64,000 bases of DNA from Calycina herbarum (GCA_001414485.1 LLEY01000007.1:310001-374000); one strand, 5' to 3'. Shown: positions 32,555 to 46,193, counted from the first letter of the stretch. Notes: generated by a model not told the origin, from the sequence alone. Numbers and translations: made by a program.

Positions 32555-34407
32555 CCAGGATAGATTGTTCGACTCGTAAATGCAGGAAGAAATTGTGATA
32601 AGTTCCCGTGGGAAAATTGGTTCGTTAGTTGGCGTTACGCAGAACGGATTCCATGATTTGCTAACATAATGCTAACACGTCTTTCTTCTCATACGACTAA
32701 CTCCATGTTCGGAATTGCGGACTCCTGGAGCGATGGGATATTTCATGATCATCATGGATCCCTTTTGGTCAAGAAAAACTTCCACCAGGATCAAGTCTGG
32801 GACTTCATTGAACGACAACGGCTCCAATCCAACCGGACGATTGCCGCAGCCTCGCATCAGCAAATCCCCTCTTTTGTGCTTTTCTCTCGACCCAATGAAC
32901 CAGGATGTGGTGTTGAAGGAAAAAAGGAAAAAAGATTTCACGAATCACCAGCCATGACTACGCCTCCAACCAACATCGGGGCAGTGTCGGGGCACCCGTT
33001 TTCTCGTCTCCGAGTTATCCTGCATCCGGCTCGCAAGGGGCACTTAACCGGTACCTGCATTCGGGGCTGCCCGCTATTCTGCTACTCTGCTACTCTACGT
33101 TACGAGACCCTGTCCAATATACTGTCTCTTCCCCGGAGAAGAATGGTTGCCGATCGGCTCTGCGAATGAGAGGTGACATCGCTGTGTTTGATTCTGTTTC
33201 TGGGAGCTGGTCCACCAATCAAGGAATCTGGTCTCTCCGCCGGTGCCATGATGTGTGCCGGGAAGTTGCCAAACTGGGGATGGTAAGCCCTTGGTATGCT
33301 CGCTCAACCACCGCGGAGGGAGAAGCTGGGAGCCGTGTACGACATATCAAAGGTGCAAAAGTGGGTGTACTAATAGCAGTGGAAAGTGGAGTCCAGACTC
33401 TGGTCCACCTCCGTGGAAGTTGGTGCTGCAAGAATTGTGGTTTTTGCTCCTCAGTTTGGTGCTGTTGGCTTGCTGCCTCCTGAATGGTCGTGGTGTTGTG
33501 GAGAGAGGGGAAGTTGTCGACGAGACAACCACCATCAACTTTGTCACATCAAAACTTAGCCCTATTGGGGAATGGTAGGAGAAAAGTAAATCCATTTTTC
33601 CTTTGGTCCTCTTCTCTCCTTAACTTCATTTTTCGATATCTGCAAAGCGCAGCTGCTCCTTCGTTCACTCCGTAAACTCACTCCTCTAGCTGCGGGTGCT
33701 TCTTACATATTGATTTCGCATCCTCTTTCACCTATCCTACTACACCCACCTCCAACAGAGTCCCTCTATACCACGTCACGTCCAAGGTGCCATCCAACTC
33801 GTCTAATTAATATATCCCGAGTCTTTCCCCCGAGAGAGCGCGTCTTCACTTTCACCTTGACTTTCACCTTGACTCTTTGACTTTGTCAATTCCCCTTACG
33901 ACGACCTCATCTTCATCTTTCAATTTCATCGCACCTTTCAGAAAAAGCTACTCCTCAATTCGATCCCGACTACCTCCCGAAGCCCCTACCCGAAGTTGCA
34001 TCAGTTTCAATTGATTCTTCGCCATCGCCAATTGAACGCGTCTACCAAAATTCTTGAGTAACCTCAAGTCATCCTACAGACCACATTCGTCAGCTCGTCT
34101 ACTGGTAAAAGTAAAATCGGTTCCGAGATCTTCGGCATTGCATCGTCCAACTCAATTTGAAAACTGTGCGACAATACCAAACTTTACGAACGTACCCACA
34201 AACGCTTATCGAACTTCACGATAAGACACGAAACCCCCGCCATCCACAGTTCTCTACTCCAGCTACCCAATTCGGTCTACTTAGACTTCCGCCCACCCTT
34301 ACCTATCCAAACACTACACCCCATCTGGCCCTCTCCCAGCGGAGTACGGAGTACACCGTCACTTCCTCACCGTCATCTTCTCCTAGCCAACCAGCCAACC
34401 ACTCAAA

Positions 34408-36207
34408 ATGGGGCTCTTCTCCCGCAAAGACAAGTCCGGTTCCACCACCTCCAGCAGCACACGCAAGAATTCCTCCACACTGGGCGAACTCCATTCTCTC
34501 TCCTCACATTCCCAATCCTCCCTCAAATCACCCATCACCCCCGGATACAACAAAATGTCCTCTCCTAATATCCCACCCAACATTCCCAAGATTCAAATGC
34601 CCAAGGCCCCAGATCCACATGTTGACCCCGCGGGGTACCTCCGCAGTATTGGCGCGGTAAGGGAGCGGTGTTCGTTGATGTTGGAGAAGGCGAAGAGGGA
34701 TGAGTTGAACCATTTTGATGTGAATATGGAGAGTTTTGGGGATACTACGAAATTCGTGGTTTCCATTATGAAGGTGTGTCCCCTCATTTCCCCTCTTCCA
34801 TTTGTGAATTACAATTCTGAATTAATACTAACGTATTCTACCAAACAGCGCGATTTCGCCCCAGACTACGCATCTATCCCTCCCCACGGCCGCTGGCAAC
34901 ACTTCAACGTCGGAGGCCTCGACCGCATCCAAGCCCTCTCCGACAGCTGGCCGTCCGACACCGACCCCGCAGAGCGCTGTCGCAGATACCTCGATCTCTT
35001 CCTCGTCTCAGTCCTACTCGATGCCGGTGCCGGAACATCATGGTCATACAAGAGTCTCGAGAACGGACGAACCTATCGACGAAGTGAGGGGCTAGCAATC
35101 GCAAGTTTAGAAATGTTTAAGAAGGGTCTGTTTAGCAGTAACCAAAGCCAACCGCACCAAGTCGATGGCGAGGGCCTGCGAAATTTGTCGGTCGAGGATA
35201 TGCGTCAGGGCCTCCAAGTCTCAGAAACAAATCCAATTGCTGGATTAGAAGGAAGGACGGAACTCCTACAAAAACTCTCGAAAGCAATGATGAACCCAAC
35301 ATATTTCGGAGCAGATGGAAGACCTGGGAATATGCTCGGTACCACTCCCTCTTCCCCCTCTTCCCCCTCTTCCCCCTCCTAACTTTTCTCTACTAACACT
35401 TATAAACAGACTACCTAATCTCCCACCCCACAACCCGCGCCTCCTCCGTCCCCATAGTCCTCCTCCCAACTCTCTGGACCCTCCTCATGGACGGCCTCGC
35501 CCCTATCTGGCCCTCCTCCCGCACCGCAATCGACTCCACCCCCCTTGGCGACGCCTGGCCCCTCTCATCCATGCCCGCCTCGCCCTCCGCACCATGGGAA
35601 ACTATAGTCCCCTTCCATAAACTTACGCAATGGCTTTGCTATTCGCTTATGCAGCCGATGAGTAAATTGATGCATATATATTTCGCGGGTGCAGAGTTGA
35701 TGACTGGACTTCCGGAATATCGGAATGGGGGGTTGTTCATTGATACCGGGGTGTTGTCACTGAAAAAAAATGATGAGGTTAGGGGGTTGAAGAATTTTCA
35801 GAGGGATAGTGAGAAATCTGGGAAGAAAGCACTTGAAGTGGTGCCTATGTTTGAGCCCGACGACGACGTGATTGTCGAATGGAGAGCGGTGACGGTTGGG
35901 TTCCTGGATTTGTTATTGGAAGAGGTCAACTCGACGCTGGAATTGCATGGGTCGGATCGGTTATCACTTCCTCAGATGCTGGAGGCTGGGAGTTGGAAGG
36001 TAAGATGTTTTTTTCTCTGTGTGTTTTTTTCCGGGTAGGTAGGTGGCGGTGGATGGGAAGAAGGGGGTAAGAAGAAGAGGAAGCAGTATTAAGAAATGTG
36101 CTAATCTTTTTTTGTGTCAATAGGGCGGAAGGGAAATGGCGGAGATTTCGAGACCTAATACTCAGTGTCCTCCTATCGCTATCCTTTCTGATGGGACGGT
36201 TTTTTAA
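34408..36207 (+). CDS. urc4: URC4/DUF1688 uracil catabolism protein
   Basis: Exons 34408-34773, 34849-35338, 35410-35999 and 36124-36207 join in frame to 509 residues. The first 45 residues are Ser/Thr-rich and disordered. From PAGYLRSIGAVRERCSLMLEKAKRDELNHFDVN onward the sequence follows the DUF1688 family: PPHGRWQHFNVGGLDRI, AERCRRYLDLFLVSVLLDAGAGTSWSY, GRTYRRSEGLAIASLEMF, WPSSRTAIDSTPLGDAWP, VPFHKLTQWLCYSLMQP, LTGLPEYRNGGLFIDTGVL, VEWRAVTVGFLDLLLEEV, ending GTVF. In budding yeasts of the Lachancea type, URC4 belongs to the URC route that degrades uracil; its exact reaction is not settled. No disruption seen. Confidence 0.9.
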
Positions 36208-38680
36208 TTTCACTACACTACTTGGGAGGCAACTTTGCGGTTGGACGGGGCTAGTTTGGTTGATCTAGTTATGGGTTGTGGATGGACTGGTCATTGGTTG
36301 TGAATTGGTGGGGGTTGTGGATGAAAAGTGAAAGGGAAAATAAAGGATAGTCTTCAAAATTCAAGGGTGGGTTGGAAAATCGAAGGACAGAGTGGGGTGG
36401 AGGTGAAGGAAGAAAAAAGGAACATGCATTACTATTTGCAATTTTTACATCGGACCTGGGGAATGGGATGGATGGAGTGTAAGAAGTTAGATACCCGGTG
36501 TGTTCTTTGAAGAATGAAAGAAATTTGAGATCATTTCAGAAGGTTCTATTTTTCTTGAGCAGGCGCCTGAGGATGAGGGTATGCTGTGAAGACGGGGGGT
36601 TGGGCTTGTTATGTGGGAGAAGGGGAGACGAGGAGGTGTTTTGATAAAGATGCTTGTGAGTGATGGAGGTAGGAAGAGATAGAAAGGGCAGAAGGGTAAG
36701 TAATAAGGACGAGGGAAGGAAGGCGCGACCTGGAGAGACTTGCTCCTTCCGCTGTGATGTCAGGTTAGACGGGTGAGTTTAGAGCCTGTTTAGCACGCAC
36801 ATAATTTATTATAGATATATGAAATTTGTACACGAGTACAGGTCTAAAAGGTGCTTGTATATATCTGGTTTTTGCTTTTATATATAATATATACCTGTTT
36901 GGCTCAGAGTAAGTTCAGTATATATTTTTAGTATATATCTTATTAATTCTAGTGCCTAGTAGTAGTTGTAGGTGGGGAAGTGTAAAAATGTATATATATA
37001 TATAAAAGTTGCGAGTGTGACGGTTTACACCTGAAGAGTACTCGGTCCATCGACCTTCGTACAAAATGTGACCTCACGTGACCTCGACGTAAGGGGTTCT
37101 AACAATTACATGTGGCCTATACGTATAAAACCCCTTTCCTCGCACGTAGAATAGACTTCCCTCCTTAGTTAATTCTCTTTGTAATAAGACTACCTTATCC
37201 ATTGACCTTATTGTATTCGGCCCATAACACAAAGGTTCTACTAATAATATAAAGTAGATAAAGGAATAGAATAAGAGTCTTATTTACGATATATAATATA
37301 AGAGTTTTAGATACTAATTCCAGCGCTTATGTAAGTGTTTTAGCCTAAGGTTCTAGGCTAATATCACATTTTTAGAGGAAGTACAATTTGCGAAATTCTT
37401 TCTAATCAGGGGAAAAAAGCTAAAAACATAGGTTATTATGTTTTCTGAGAGGATAATAAGCTTGTCATGTGATAATCCGCCTGCTCCACACTTGTGACTG
37501 GTCTAGTACTTTACTTTACTAAAATAAATTACTGATCGCGTCTATGGGTATTGAATTTGAAAGCTTCTTTGTTGCTTTCATTTTTCTTTGTTGTTGTGGG
37601 GTGCAATTCTGTCTAGCGAGACGGTTGTTTGCAAACTTGCGCATCGAAACCGTATTAGATGATTGATAGATCGCTCAATTCATTGATATGGTATAAATCA
37701 AGATTTATCTGTCCTACAGAAACTCTTGAATTGCTTATGGTAATATACTACGAGATTCTAGTCTTGACGATATAAGTCATCGCAGTTTACACCGATACAG
37801 AGTGATTATTCTTATGTAGTATACGTGTGTTGACACGATCTTTTTGCTATGCTTGTATTTATTTAGTGATCTTGTATATATGAAAAGTATGAAATTACCA
37901 CGATGGCCTTTTTTGGGGGCAACGGGTTATGAAACACGGACAAGGCGCCCATGGGAGACGTGTTATTCGTCAGTCAGGGATTTTATTATTTAATTGTCAC
38001 AGTAGCACTAGGGGTGTTGTGGCCATAATTTCCCTTTGTTTGGAGGTGGTGTACAAGCTCTACTGGATGCATGAAGCCTTTATTTTCTCATAAGGCATTG
38101 GATTGGTTTTCTTCTCTTTGTATAGGCAATATGAGAACGCATGTTAGGTGTAATAACATCACATCCACTTTGTAACCTATTTTCTTGTATTTCTTCCTAG
38201 GCTTGGGATTAGTATTTTAGAAGCAGGGGGGCTTTTACATCCTGATTCTTTTTCGCTATTGAGCTTTCTTCTTGATAATGTGCAAGGGGGGGTTCGGGTT
38301 TGTTGAAGCGCTTTCCTCTTTAGAACTCTTGTTCTTTCTTTCCCACTTTACAATCCCTTCTTTAAAGGAAGAATAGACACGTGTTTTGGAAAAAAAATCC
38401 GCTTCCGGAAGCTCCTTCTTTATCTCGAACGATCTGGATACCGAGGTATGCTGCAAACGGACTTCGAGTACCTTAACAAAGAACCACTGAAGGCGGACTT
38501 TGAAATAAAGGGGTTTGAGGATGAGCATTTAGAAAAGGGACTTTGTATTCCATCCTTCTTACCGTAAAAGTGACAAAACCAGAGTGTACCATCTTCTCAG
38601 CCTGGTCTTCTAATTCAGAAACTTTAATATCTTATTCGCACAACCCGGTCAGAAAAGAGAAGGAAAAGTAATTTTATATC
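36208..38680. mobile_element. Gene-free region with AT-rich retroelement-like remnant (about 36780-37420)
   Basis: No coding frame. 36780-37010 is very AT-rich with TATA runs. 37060-37230 reads like an LTR, with an ACGTATAAAACCCC promoter-like box at about 37121 and a stretch ending CCCATAACA near 37228. A single copy of the dispersed GGAAGGCGCGACC motif is at 36718-36730. The rest is featureless to me. Confidence 0.35.
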
Positions 38681-41600
38681 ATGGCGCTTAATAAAGATGG
38701 AAGGATATTAGCGGATCCCGAGCATGCAGATTACGAGACCCCAGAACCTATCGGCTTTTACCCCCCACTAAACAACCCAGAACGCGCAGAATGGTTCCGA
38801 TACACCATGCCCAACATTGAATTCCCTAAACTGCACCAATTCTGGCGAGGTCTCCGAGCAACGAGATACGAGGCAGAAATTTTGACGGTCGGCGTCTTGA
38901 AACTAGTTGATACGCTCAATCTCAAGGATATCACATGTAAAGATGATCTGAAAGAGGTTACACCTTATGCTCTTCTAATTGGGGAGAATCTTATGACGAA
39001 TATCCATGCGTGGATAGTGGGTTATGATCAAGGGAATCCAGTGCCGGACCACTGGTTACAGTTGTGGATTATGACATTTTTGTTTGAGGTTTGGGTGAAT
39101 GATTATTATGGAAAGGACGAGGATCTTTTACCGGAGGGCCAGATTCATGATTTCGAAGGTTTTGGGGTTTTTGGGTATGATTGCAAGAAGCCAGAAGAAG
39201 GGGAAAAATTGATAGTTGCGTCTCGTGCAGGTGGAATAATTACTGGTCCTTTAATAGTGGCAAAGACATCCAGTACAGCAGGTGGAATGTCCGTACAGAA
39301 CCAAAGGCAACAGACAGCTCAATCACAACCAAGAACTCAACCAGCATCTAATCAACCAGCATCTAATCAACTAGCATCTGATCTACCAGCACCTGCGGGT
39401 ATAAGAGGCGAGCGGTATCCAAAACCCGAAAGATTCAACTTGATAGTGAACTCCACGGATCGCAGCCGAGAACTCTGCTCCGTGCGAATTAATGCACGAA
39501 GCTGTCTCGCAAATGATGGATCTACTTATGTGCTTAGGCTTCTACGGGCGGGTTTTGAGAGAGCCCTCGGTGAGATAGGCCACCCTTTTAATCTCAAACA
39601 AGGGACATTTGGATATGAAGGTCCCGGAGCACGAGTCACATTCAAACCCCTTGAGAAGCAAGAGCATCTTCCACCTGCTATCACTCATCTTTCCAAAGTA
39701 GCTTGGGAGACCCATGCCGGGGACCGGAAGAATGTCTTAGACTTTCACTTTTATCCTGAGGATGCTGTTGGAAAAGCGAACCGGGAATCGAGAGAGCGGG
39801 CCCGAAAAAGGATTGATGATTTGAAAGCAAAGAATAAACCAGCCGAGAAACCAGCTTTTCAACAACCGGCCCCTACGTCTAAGTCTAAACCAGGTTTCCT
39901 TTCCAAGGTCGGAGATGTGGCCCGAAAAATTGGAGGTCGAGCACCGAAGCCTCAGGAACCTTCTTCCAACACTTTGCGCAACACTCGCAAACCTGCGGGT
40001 GCTCAAGAAACGACAAGTGGACTTACGGTAGCTCCCAAGACTAACAGGATCTCTATGTTTGGTGGCGGAAATAGACCACAAAAACCTGATGATACAAGTT
40101 CTGGAAAGGGAAAGGGAAAGGAACTTCAAACTGGTAACTTTGAGGAACTTAGCCATGAAATTTTTCTTAAGGGAAGCAATGATAAGGACAAGATACCGTC
40201 TCTGGCTGATGAAGGTGTGGGGTTTGCCGAGGAGTTGGCTTCTACCCAGGGCTCAGAGGATAGCGATAATGAGGAGGAGGGAAAAGGTGATGATGATATT
40301 ACGGGAAGTGAGTTCTTGGCTCATGAGTAAGTTCTCCATGTTTTGGACTGTAATATTTCAAGCGGTACTAACAATATTTTGATAGACTCCAAAAGCTTGT
40401 GAATTCTCCAGAATTGACGCAGGTACCGGATATCAAGGACGTAAATGCGGATCTTTCGGAATGGGTTGAGTGTTGCGAGTTATTCAAGATTGACCCTAAC
40501 AATAAAAGTAACTTGGAGCTCATCAAGGTGGCTGGACTTAAGAGTCGACTTTACCCATATCAGGTCTTTGGGACCTTTTGGCAAATGAAGAATTCTAGAG
40601 CTAATGGGGGCGGCTTTGTCGGCGATGAGATGGGTCTTGGAAAGACACTCTCATTTTTGGCATATATTGTTGTTGAAAGACAACTTTCCATGCTGTATGG
40701 CTTGGTTGAGAAATGTCAAAAGTCGGGAAGCGGTAAACATCACCAAGTGGAATCAGCGGATGCACATCTCCCTTGTCCCAGTGAGAAAGAACGACCATTT
40801 TGGATCGTTTGTCCATGCTCAACTTCAAGTCCTAGCTATCGGATGAAACCTAAGCCTGGGCTGCGATTGGCTGTTGTGCCTCCTCAACTCGTTAAACAAT
40901 GGATGGGTGAGTGGGATAAACACATCGATAACGAGACCTCTTCGCTGGGCATGAGACTTGCCGTCGTGCATCCACCTGCATTTCCAGAACAAGGTACACC
41001 CGATACGCGAGACGCAAATAAAAATGGCGCTACTAGGAAGTACCTGGCTTCAAAGAAATCAAAACTCACTGGCGCAAATGCCACCGAAGAAGATCTCCCC
41101 ACGGACGATCAGGAGAAATGGCTCGTTCTGACTTCCAAGCAATATTACTACCCATGGGCCAAGCTTTTTGCCTACGCACCCAAAACCAACAACCGAGACA
41201 GGAAAGACGCAAAGCCCAGCAATAATGCAGGTTTGGTTTTTGGAATAGCCATGGTAGATGAATGCCACGAAACTCATTTCCGAGAGCTCAAACCAAGAGA
41301 CCCCAAGAAATTCTACAACAGAGGTGGACTTCTCTACGATCTCCCACTTACTAATCGCCCTTTTATCTGGGGATATTCCGGTACACCATTATTGTCCAGT
41401 CCTCGAGGCTTGGAACCCATTCTCTGGTCCATTGAACAGCGAACACAACAGTACCGCATCACCGACAGAGAAACAAAATCAGAATGGCAAATAAAGAAAT
41501 CGCTCGGCCTCGAACAATTTACATGGGCGAATCTCGACGCCCTCTGTACCACCTTCGACAACTGGGTCAAGGGCGAGCTAGGCTTTGACGTGATGCCTGA

Positions 41601-43689
41601 TCTCCGACCCGGAGTCTTCCCTTTCCTCAAAAAATTTCTCATTCGAAGAACAGCTGAATCACGATGGTTTGGACACCCATTGATGAGATTGAAGCCCCAT
41701 TATCACCACGATATCGCTCTAAAAACCAATCCTAAGCACGACGCAGATCTCAACATTTTCCATGCTAGATGTTTTGTCCCAGCGAGAGAGGCAACCATTG
41801 ACGAAGTCCAGAAACGTTTTATGGAAGTCCCTCATGACGGAAGGATAGGGATGTATAGGGTTACGGCTCTTAATTTCCCTCAAGAATGGCATGTTGCGAG
41901 GAAGGAAAGGATGTTTGCGACGTTCCCTTACTTGGTCACTTTTGTACTTACTGGAGCGGGACCGAGACGTCTTACATTCGAGAGAGAAGAGACGAAGCGA
42001 TGGTCTGGAAAGACGCAGTACAAGCAGAGTTTATATTATGAGAAACTCGACAAGATAGTGGAGAGTAGTCCTAAGACAGCTTGGTTAACTAAATTTTTGT
42101 GCGAGTGGACTACCGTAAAGGAGGAAGACTGCGGAGAAGACGACAAGATCAACAAGAGATCAAAGAAGTTGGTTATTGCTACTCAATTCGATGTAGTGGC
42201 TTTGGTTTTGCAGATGGTACGTTATCCTTTCCCTTTCCCTTTGCTTGGCGAGGTTGCGACACTTGACGTTAAAAAGATAAACTAACAACGCACCCAGTAC
42301 TTCGAAAGATACCACCCAACCCTTTACCCAACCACAAAACTCATCCTCTCCACCACACCCCCTCGTGAACGTTCCACTATTCTCGCCTCCTTCTCCACCG
42401 ATCCCAAAGCCCCCGCCACGGCCCGCGAACGCGCTGCAACGGCTAACCAGCCAGAACCCCCAAATGTAGAAATCATCATAGGAAACACCCATATAATTGG
42501 CAAAGGACTAAACCTCACTCGGGCCTCTACATTAATCCTCATGGAACCAGATATTTCCTTCTCTAAAGAAGCCCAGATTTATTCTCGAATCCATAGGATT
42601 GGACAGAAAGCTACTGTAACACAGAGTTATCGTCTCTGGTGTGAGAATCCGGATGCGAGGGTGGGACCACAGAAGACTGGTCCTTACTATGATAAGTGGG
42701 AATGGGAGGGTAAGGCAGTTGATAGGGTGAGGGAACGACAGTTGACTTTTGGGAGGAAACAGAAGAGGAGAGAGAAGAAGGAAGAGGGGGGGCCGGGAAC
42801 AGATACGGGAGGAGAGATGACTGAAGTAGAGGGAGCGGGATACGAGACGGATAGTAGTTTACATGTGTAATTGGGCCCTTGTTTGTTTTTCCTTCCAACT
42901 TATTTCCCACTTTCGAACTTCCATCATAACTACAACATTTATTTTAAGAATACAGTTTATTTCTAACACATCTCAGTACTCAAGATAGTTCAGAATCCCC
43001 TCTCGGCTCTCCAAATAACGTTCGAGGAAGTTTCGACAATCCATCCCGAACGACCGTAGAAGCAGATGAGGCCTGGAGAGGTCTGGTCACAGCTGAAAGT
43101 GCGGCTGAGCTAGCTTCGAACCAAGAAAAGGATCTCTACGGGGCCTCATCTGATGAAGAAGATAAGAAAAGATATGCCGTGTCAAAAAAACGCTCTTCTC
43201 AAATGGCTGCCGCACAAAAGGCGAAATTGGAAAGAGATGAGAGTATGAAAGCTTTAGGAAGTACAACCTCTTTCGAGAGATACTCCTCTGCTTCTGAGAG
43301 AAAGAAACCAAAGCCCAAGTCCCCACCACGGTCAAGTCACCATGATGATAGAGGTGAGCGCACAATTCCTAACCCTCTCAAGCTAGGAGAACAGAACTCT
43401 TTTCTCGTCTCCGCAAGCCCTATTACTCCTTATTCTCCAACCTTTACCTTTGGAGAAGCGAGGCAAGTTGGTATTCAAAAGGGTTACTGCTTCGCCGCCT
43501 ATTGATTCCAGAACTGGGAGCGAGTATGGGGAGTCTAGTGCTGACGATTATAAGGACGAAGCAAAGCGGAAGGGGAAAATTCCTAGTGTTGGAAGACTGA
43601 AGGATGTTAGGGTTTCGGGGATGAGGTTTGAAGCTGTTGAGAGTGATGGTTCTAGTATCAAACGCGAGGATGTGGGGGATGGGAAATAA
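38681..43689 (+). CDS. SNF2-family DNA helicase/translocase-like protein with unknown N-terminal region
   Basis: Exons 38681-40326, 40386-42216 and 42298-42866 join in frame. A further exon from 42977 follows a GTAATT...CTCAG intron in matching phase and another intron near 43354, ending at 43689. Residues 1-190 form a compact helical region (GFYPPLNNPERAEWFRYTMPN, WLQLWIMTFLFEVW) I do not recognise. A Gln/Pro linker and a basic/acidic linker follow. The helicase core starts at LYPYQVFGTFWQM. Walker A is DEMGLGKT at 629-636 and motif II is DECH at 840-843 instead of the usual DEGH/DEAH. The C-terminal lobe ends with QIYSRIHRIGQ (arginine motif 1256-1262). The tail is charged and disordered. 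Expected role is ATP-driven chromatin or DNA translocation in the nucleus; the target is unknown. Ends after 42866 are less certain. Confidence 0.85.
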
Positions 43690-44439
43690 TTTTTTAATTA
43701 ATGCAGGGGTGGTCTTGGTTGCCAGTTTGTTCTTGATATATTAATTTGGGTGTCGGAGAAGGGAAAGGATGGCGTTTTGGTGCTTGCTAGTGTGCACCTT
43801 TCGTAGAATTTATATGATTTTCCACTTTTATTTCTCTTTCGCCTTCACTTGTTTGTAGCGAGTAAAAAAGTACAAGTGTAACATACATCGCTGGCTGATA
43901 TTTTGGGTGTAGCATTCTATTACCAGGAGCTCTATGAAGTGATCTCAACACGCAATTCAAGCTCTACTGTTCGTCGTTTGTTTTAGCGTTGAGGAGTAAG
44001 TTACTCAAGTACGGCAATTCTAGAAGTTCCAGCACCATTACAATTGACTAGAAACCTCTATCCAGTGCCACACCACATATTCGAGATATATCGAGAATAA
44101 ATAAAGCTTCAACTTTCTTCGATGAATTGCATGTTGGAACGCGATCCTTACTGCTATAATAGTGCTGTTGTCTTACAAAATAGGAGGCCACAACTGGCAG
44201 AACGTGGGTTTCACTCACAACATTTGGAACCGGAAGCTTCCAGCCTTCTGAGTGAATAGTCTATCGCTAAACCCGACTGAGGAAGCTGTAAGCCTTTCGA
44301 AGATACTTATAAGCTTGAACCTTGATCATCAATGGTAACATTTTCATCCTTTGTCAACACCGCACAGCAAAGCACCATATTTTCTGCAACTTAATCAGGC
44401 GCATCAATATGGCTCCCACAAAAGAGGACGATATCTCCA
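43690..44439. other. Intergenic region
   Basis: No gene or repeat recognised between the helicase gene and the first BTB gene. Confidence 0.4.
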
Positions 44440-45301
44440 ATGTTATTTCGTCGCAAGTACCACAAGTTTGACATAAAGTTGAAACATTCTGGTTAACAAA
44501 AGCAGGCTGTGGGTCTCGGGTAAATACAGTGACATGAAAATCAAATGCGGTGGACGCGTATTTGATGTTCATAGAGCCATCATTTGTCAACAATCCAAGA
44601 TTTTCGCAGCAATGATGGACGGAGAATGGAAGGTGAGCGAAATAGTCACTGTATATAGTTCTACTCATAGCTAACTCGGATGTTTTACAGGAGGCCGCGG
44701 AACGAGAAATCGACCTACCAGAAGACGACTGCAGGATCATCACCAAGATGCTTGAATACTTGTATGAGCGCAAATACGACGATTCCCCAGTTGACCAAGT
44801 CGAAATTTGCTGCGAGGATGACGAAACACTATGCCCTCTCGTCCTAAACACAAACCTTATATATGCGGCGACAAATACGACATCCCTGGTCTAAAATTAC
44901 TTTCCAAATCCAAATATTCGGAAGCCACCAAGACCTGTTTTAGAAATGCAGGACTCGGCAGATCTCTCGAATTGATCTATAGCAAACTCCCTGAAGCCGA
45001 CGAGGAACTCAAAAACATCGCACTAGATACCGCCGCTACACATCTCCTTGATATCTACGGCTCAGAAGAAAGTCCTTTGAGAGAATGTCTGGGTACAAAG
45101 GAGAATGGACATATTCTATCAGATATTGTCAAGCTGCTAGCGAAGAGACAGGCATAGGAGAAAGAAGACAAAGCCAAACTTCGCTGTTATTCTTGCCATT
45201 CAACAAATGTGCTTGATAATGACTGGCACAACTACAATAACCAAACTTACGGATATGACGAGGTCTGTTGTGATTGCAATGCGACATTCAGGGGGAGATA
45301 G
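44440..45301 (+). pseudogene. BTB/POZ protein with C-terminal CxxC pair, broken copy (BTB1)
   Basis: The second exon, 44506-44632, is exactly 127 nt, the same as in the two sister genes, and reads LWVSGKYSDMKIKCGGRVFDVHRAIICQ. Exon 3 starts at 44691 (EAAEREIDLPEDDCRIITKMLEYLYERKYDD). The frame is lost between 44851 and 44866: NTNLIY is followed in the next frame by CGDKYDIPGLKLL, as if one T were missing. A TAG at 45155-45157 then interrupts AKRQA and EKEDKAKLRCYSCHS. The frame continues through CCDCNATF to a stop at 45299-45301. A CxxC...CxxC end like this also closes the sister gene at 51416. The start at 44440 is a guess; MAPTKEDD at 44410 is out of phase. Confidence 0.7.
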
Positions 45302-45828
45302 CGGGTATTCATGGGAAGTAGTAGATAATTGCTGGGATTCATGAAATAATATTCACCATATCCCCCATCTTCTAGATGTGATTTTGAAGTTGATAAAAAA
45401 GTGAAATATATTGCTGCAGAACAAACCTTCTTGGAATTCACTTGGCCGTAATTTTCTGATGATTGATGAGCATAGCCCCAATAGTCCTAATTTATCTTGC
45501 GAAGCCACAATAGTGTGATTAAATTCATCACGTGCGCAAGTCCACATCACGACAATGTTATTACCCGTCGCTTAAAACCCATTAAACCTTGCTCCCTCTT
45601 CTTGTCTCAAACATCTCTCTCCTTCGAACCAGAAATCAACATCGTGTGACACCATCAAAATAAACGCAAACCCAAGCGAAAAAAAACTCTTTACTCGGAT
45701 ATTTGCAAAGCAAAGTTACAAGGTAAAATCCTAAGCCTTCTTCAAATTCCTCAACTAACTCCCCGCTTTTCAAGATACCATATTTTATCCTTGTGCTCCG
45801 CAATATACCCAACTCATCAAACTCAGCC
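45302..45828. other. Spacer with the promoter of the small Cys-rich gene
   Basis: Contains no recognised gene. 45580-45828 is CT-rich leader-like sequence. Confidence 0.35.
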
Positions 45829-46193
45829 ATGTCGTCCCAAAATGCAAAGTCCACTCGCACAGCTCCCTCCGGGTCTGTATCGTCTTCCTTCTCCACCGAA
45901 AGCAAATCAAGTACAACAAGTACAGCAATCTCAACCACCGAACTTAAACACGAGAAGAAGGCCAGCTTTCCGCCAGCGGGATTTGAACGATGTGTCGTTT
46001 GTGGCCACATTTGTCCTTTGGTAAGTAACTCATCTGCATTTCCCGTCTTTCAACTTGTCTTTCTACTGTTCAAAAAGTCTTAGTTCCAGTAAAGTGGACC
46101 AGGCTAATATCTCAACAGGACCTGATCAACCGTGGAAAATGTTCGGATCCTAGCTGTGTCAGAAACCCAGACTCGATTTACTTCTCTGGTTAG
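45829..46193 (+). CDS. Small Ser/Thr-rich protein with a zinc-binding-like C-terminus, 88 aa
   Basis: Exons 45829-46020 and 46119-46193 join in frame through a GTAAGT...CAACAG intron. The first 45 residues are Ser/Thr-rich (MSSQNAKSTRTAPSGSVSSS). Then come FERCVVCGHICPL in exon 1 and DLINRGKCSDPSCV in exon 2, a C-x2-C-x3-C...C-x4-C arrangement that could hold one zinc ion. No signal peptide. It lies between BTB genes; I do not recognise a family, and no function is proposed. Confidence 0.55.

Larger units (their letters stand above)
31259..34407. other. Large intergenic region with two inverted-repeat elements
   Basis: Between the auxilin-like and URC4 genes, which are divergent, no protein-like frame is convincing. 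Two related hairpin elements lie at 31553-31643 and 32460-32554. 33780-34400 is CT-rich leader or promoter sequence of URC4, with possible long 5' UTR. Confidence 0.45.

Noticed and set aside
32669..33578. Overlapping plus and minus frames of 80-166 residues
   Set aside because: Composition is not protein-like, no splice logic joins them, and they lie in the long URC4 upstream region.
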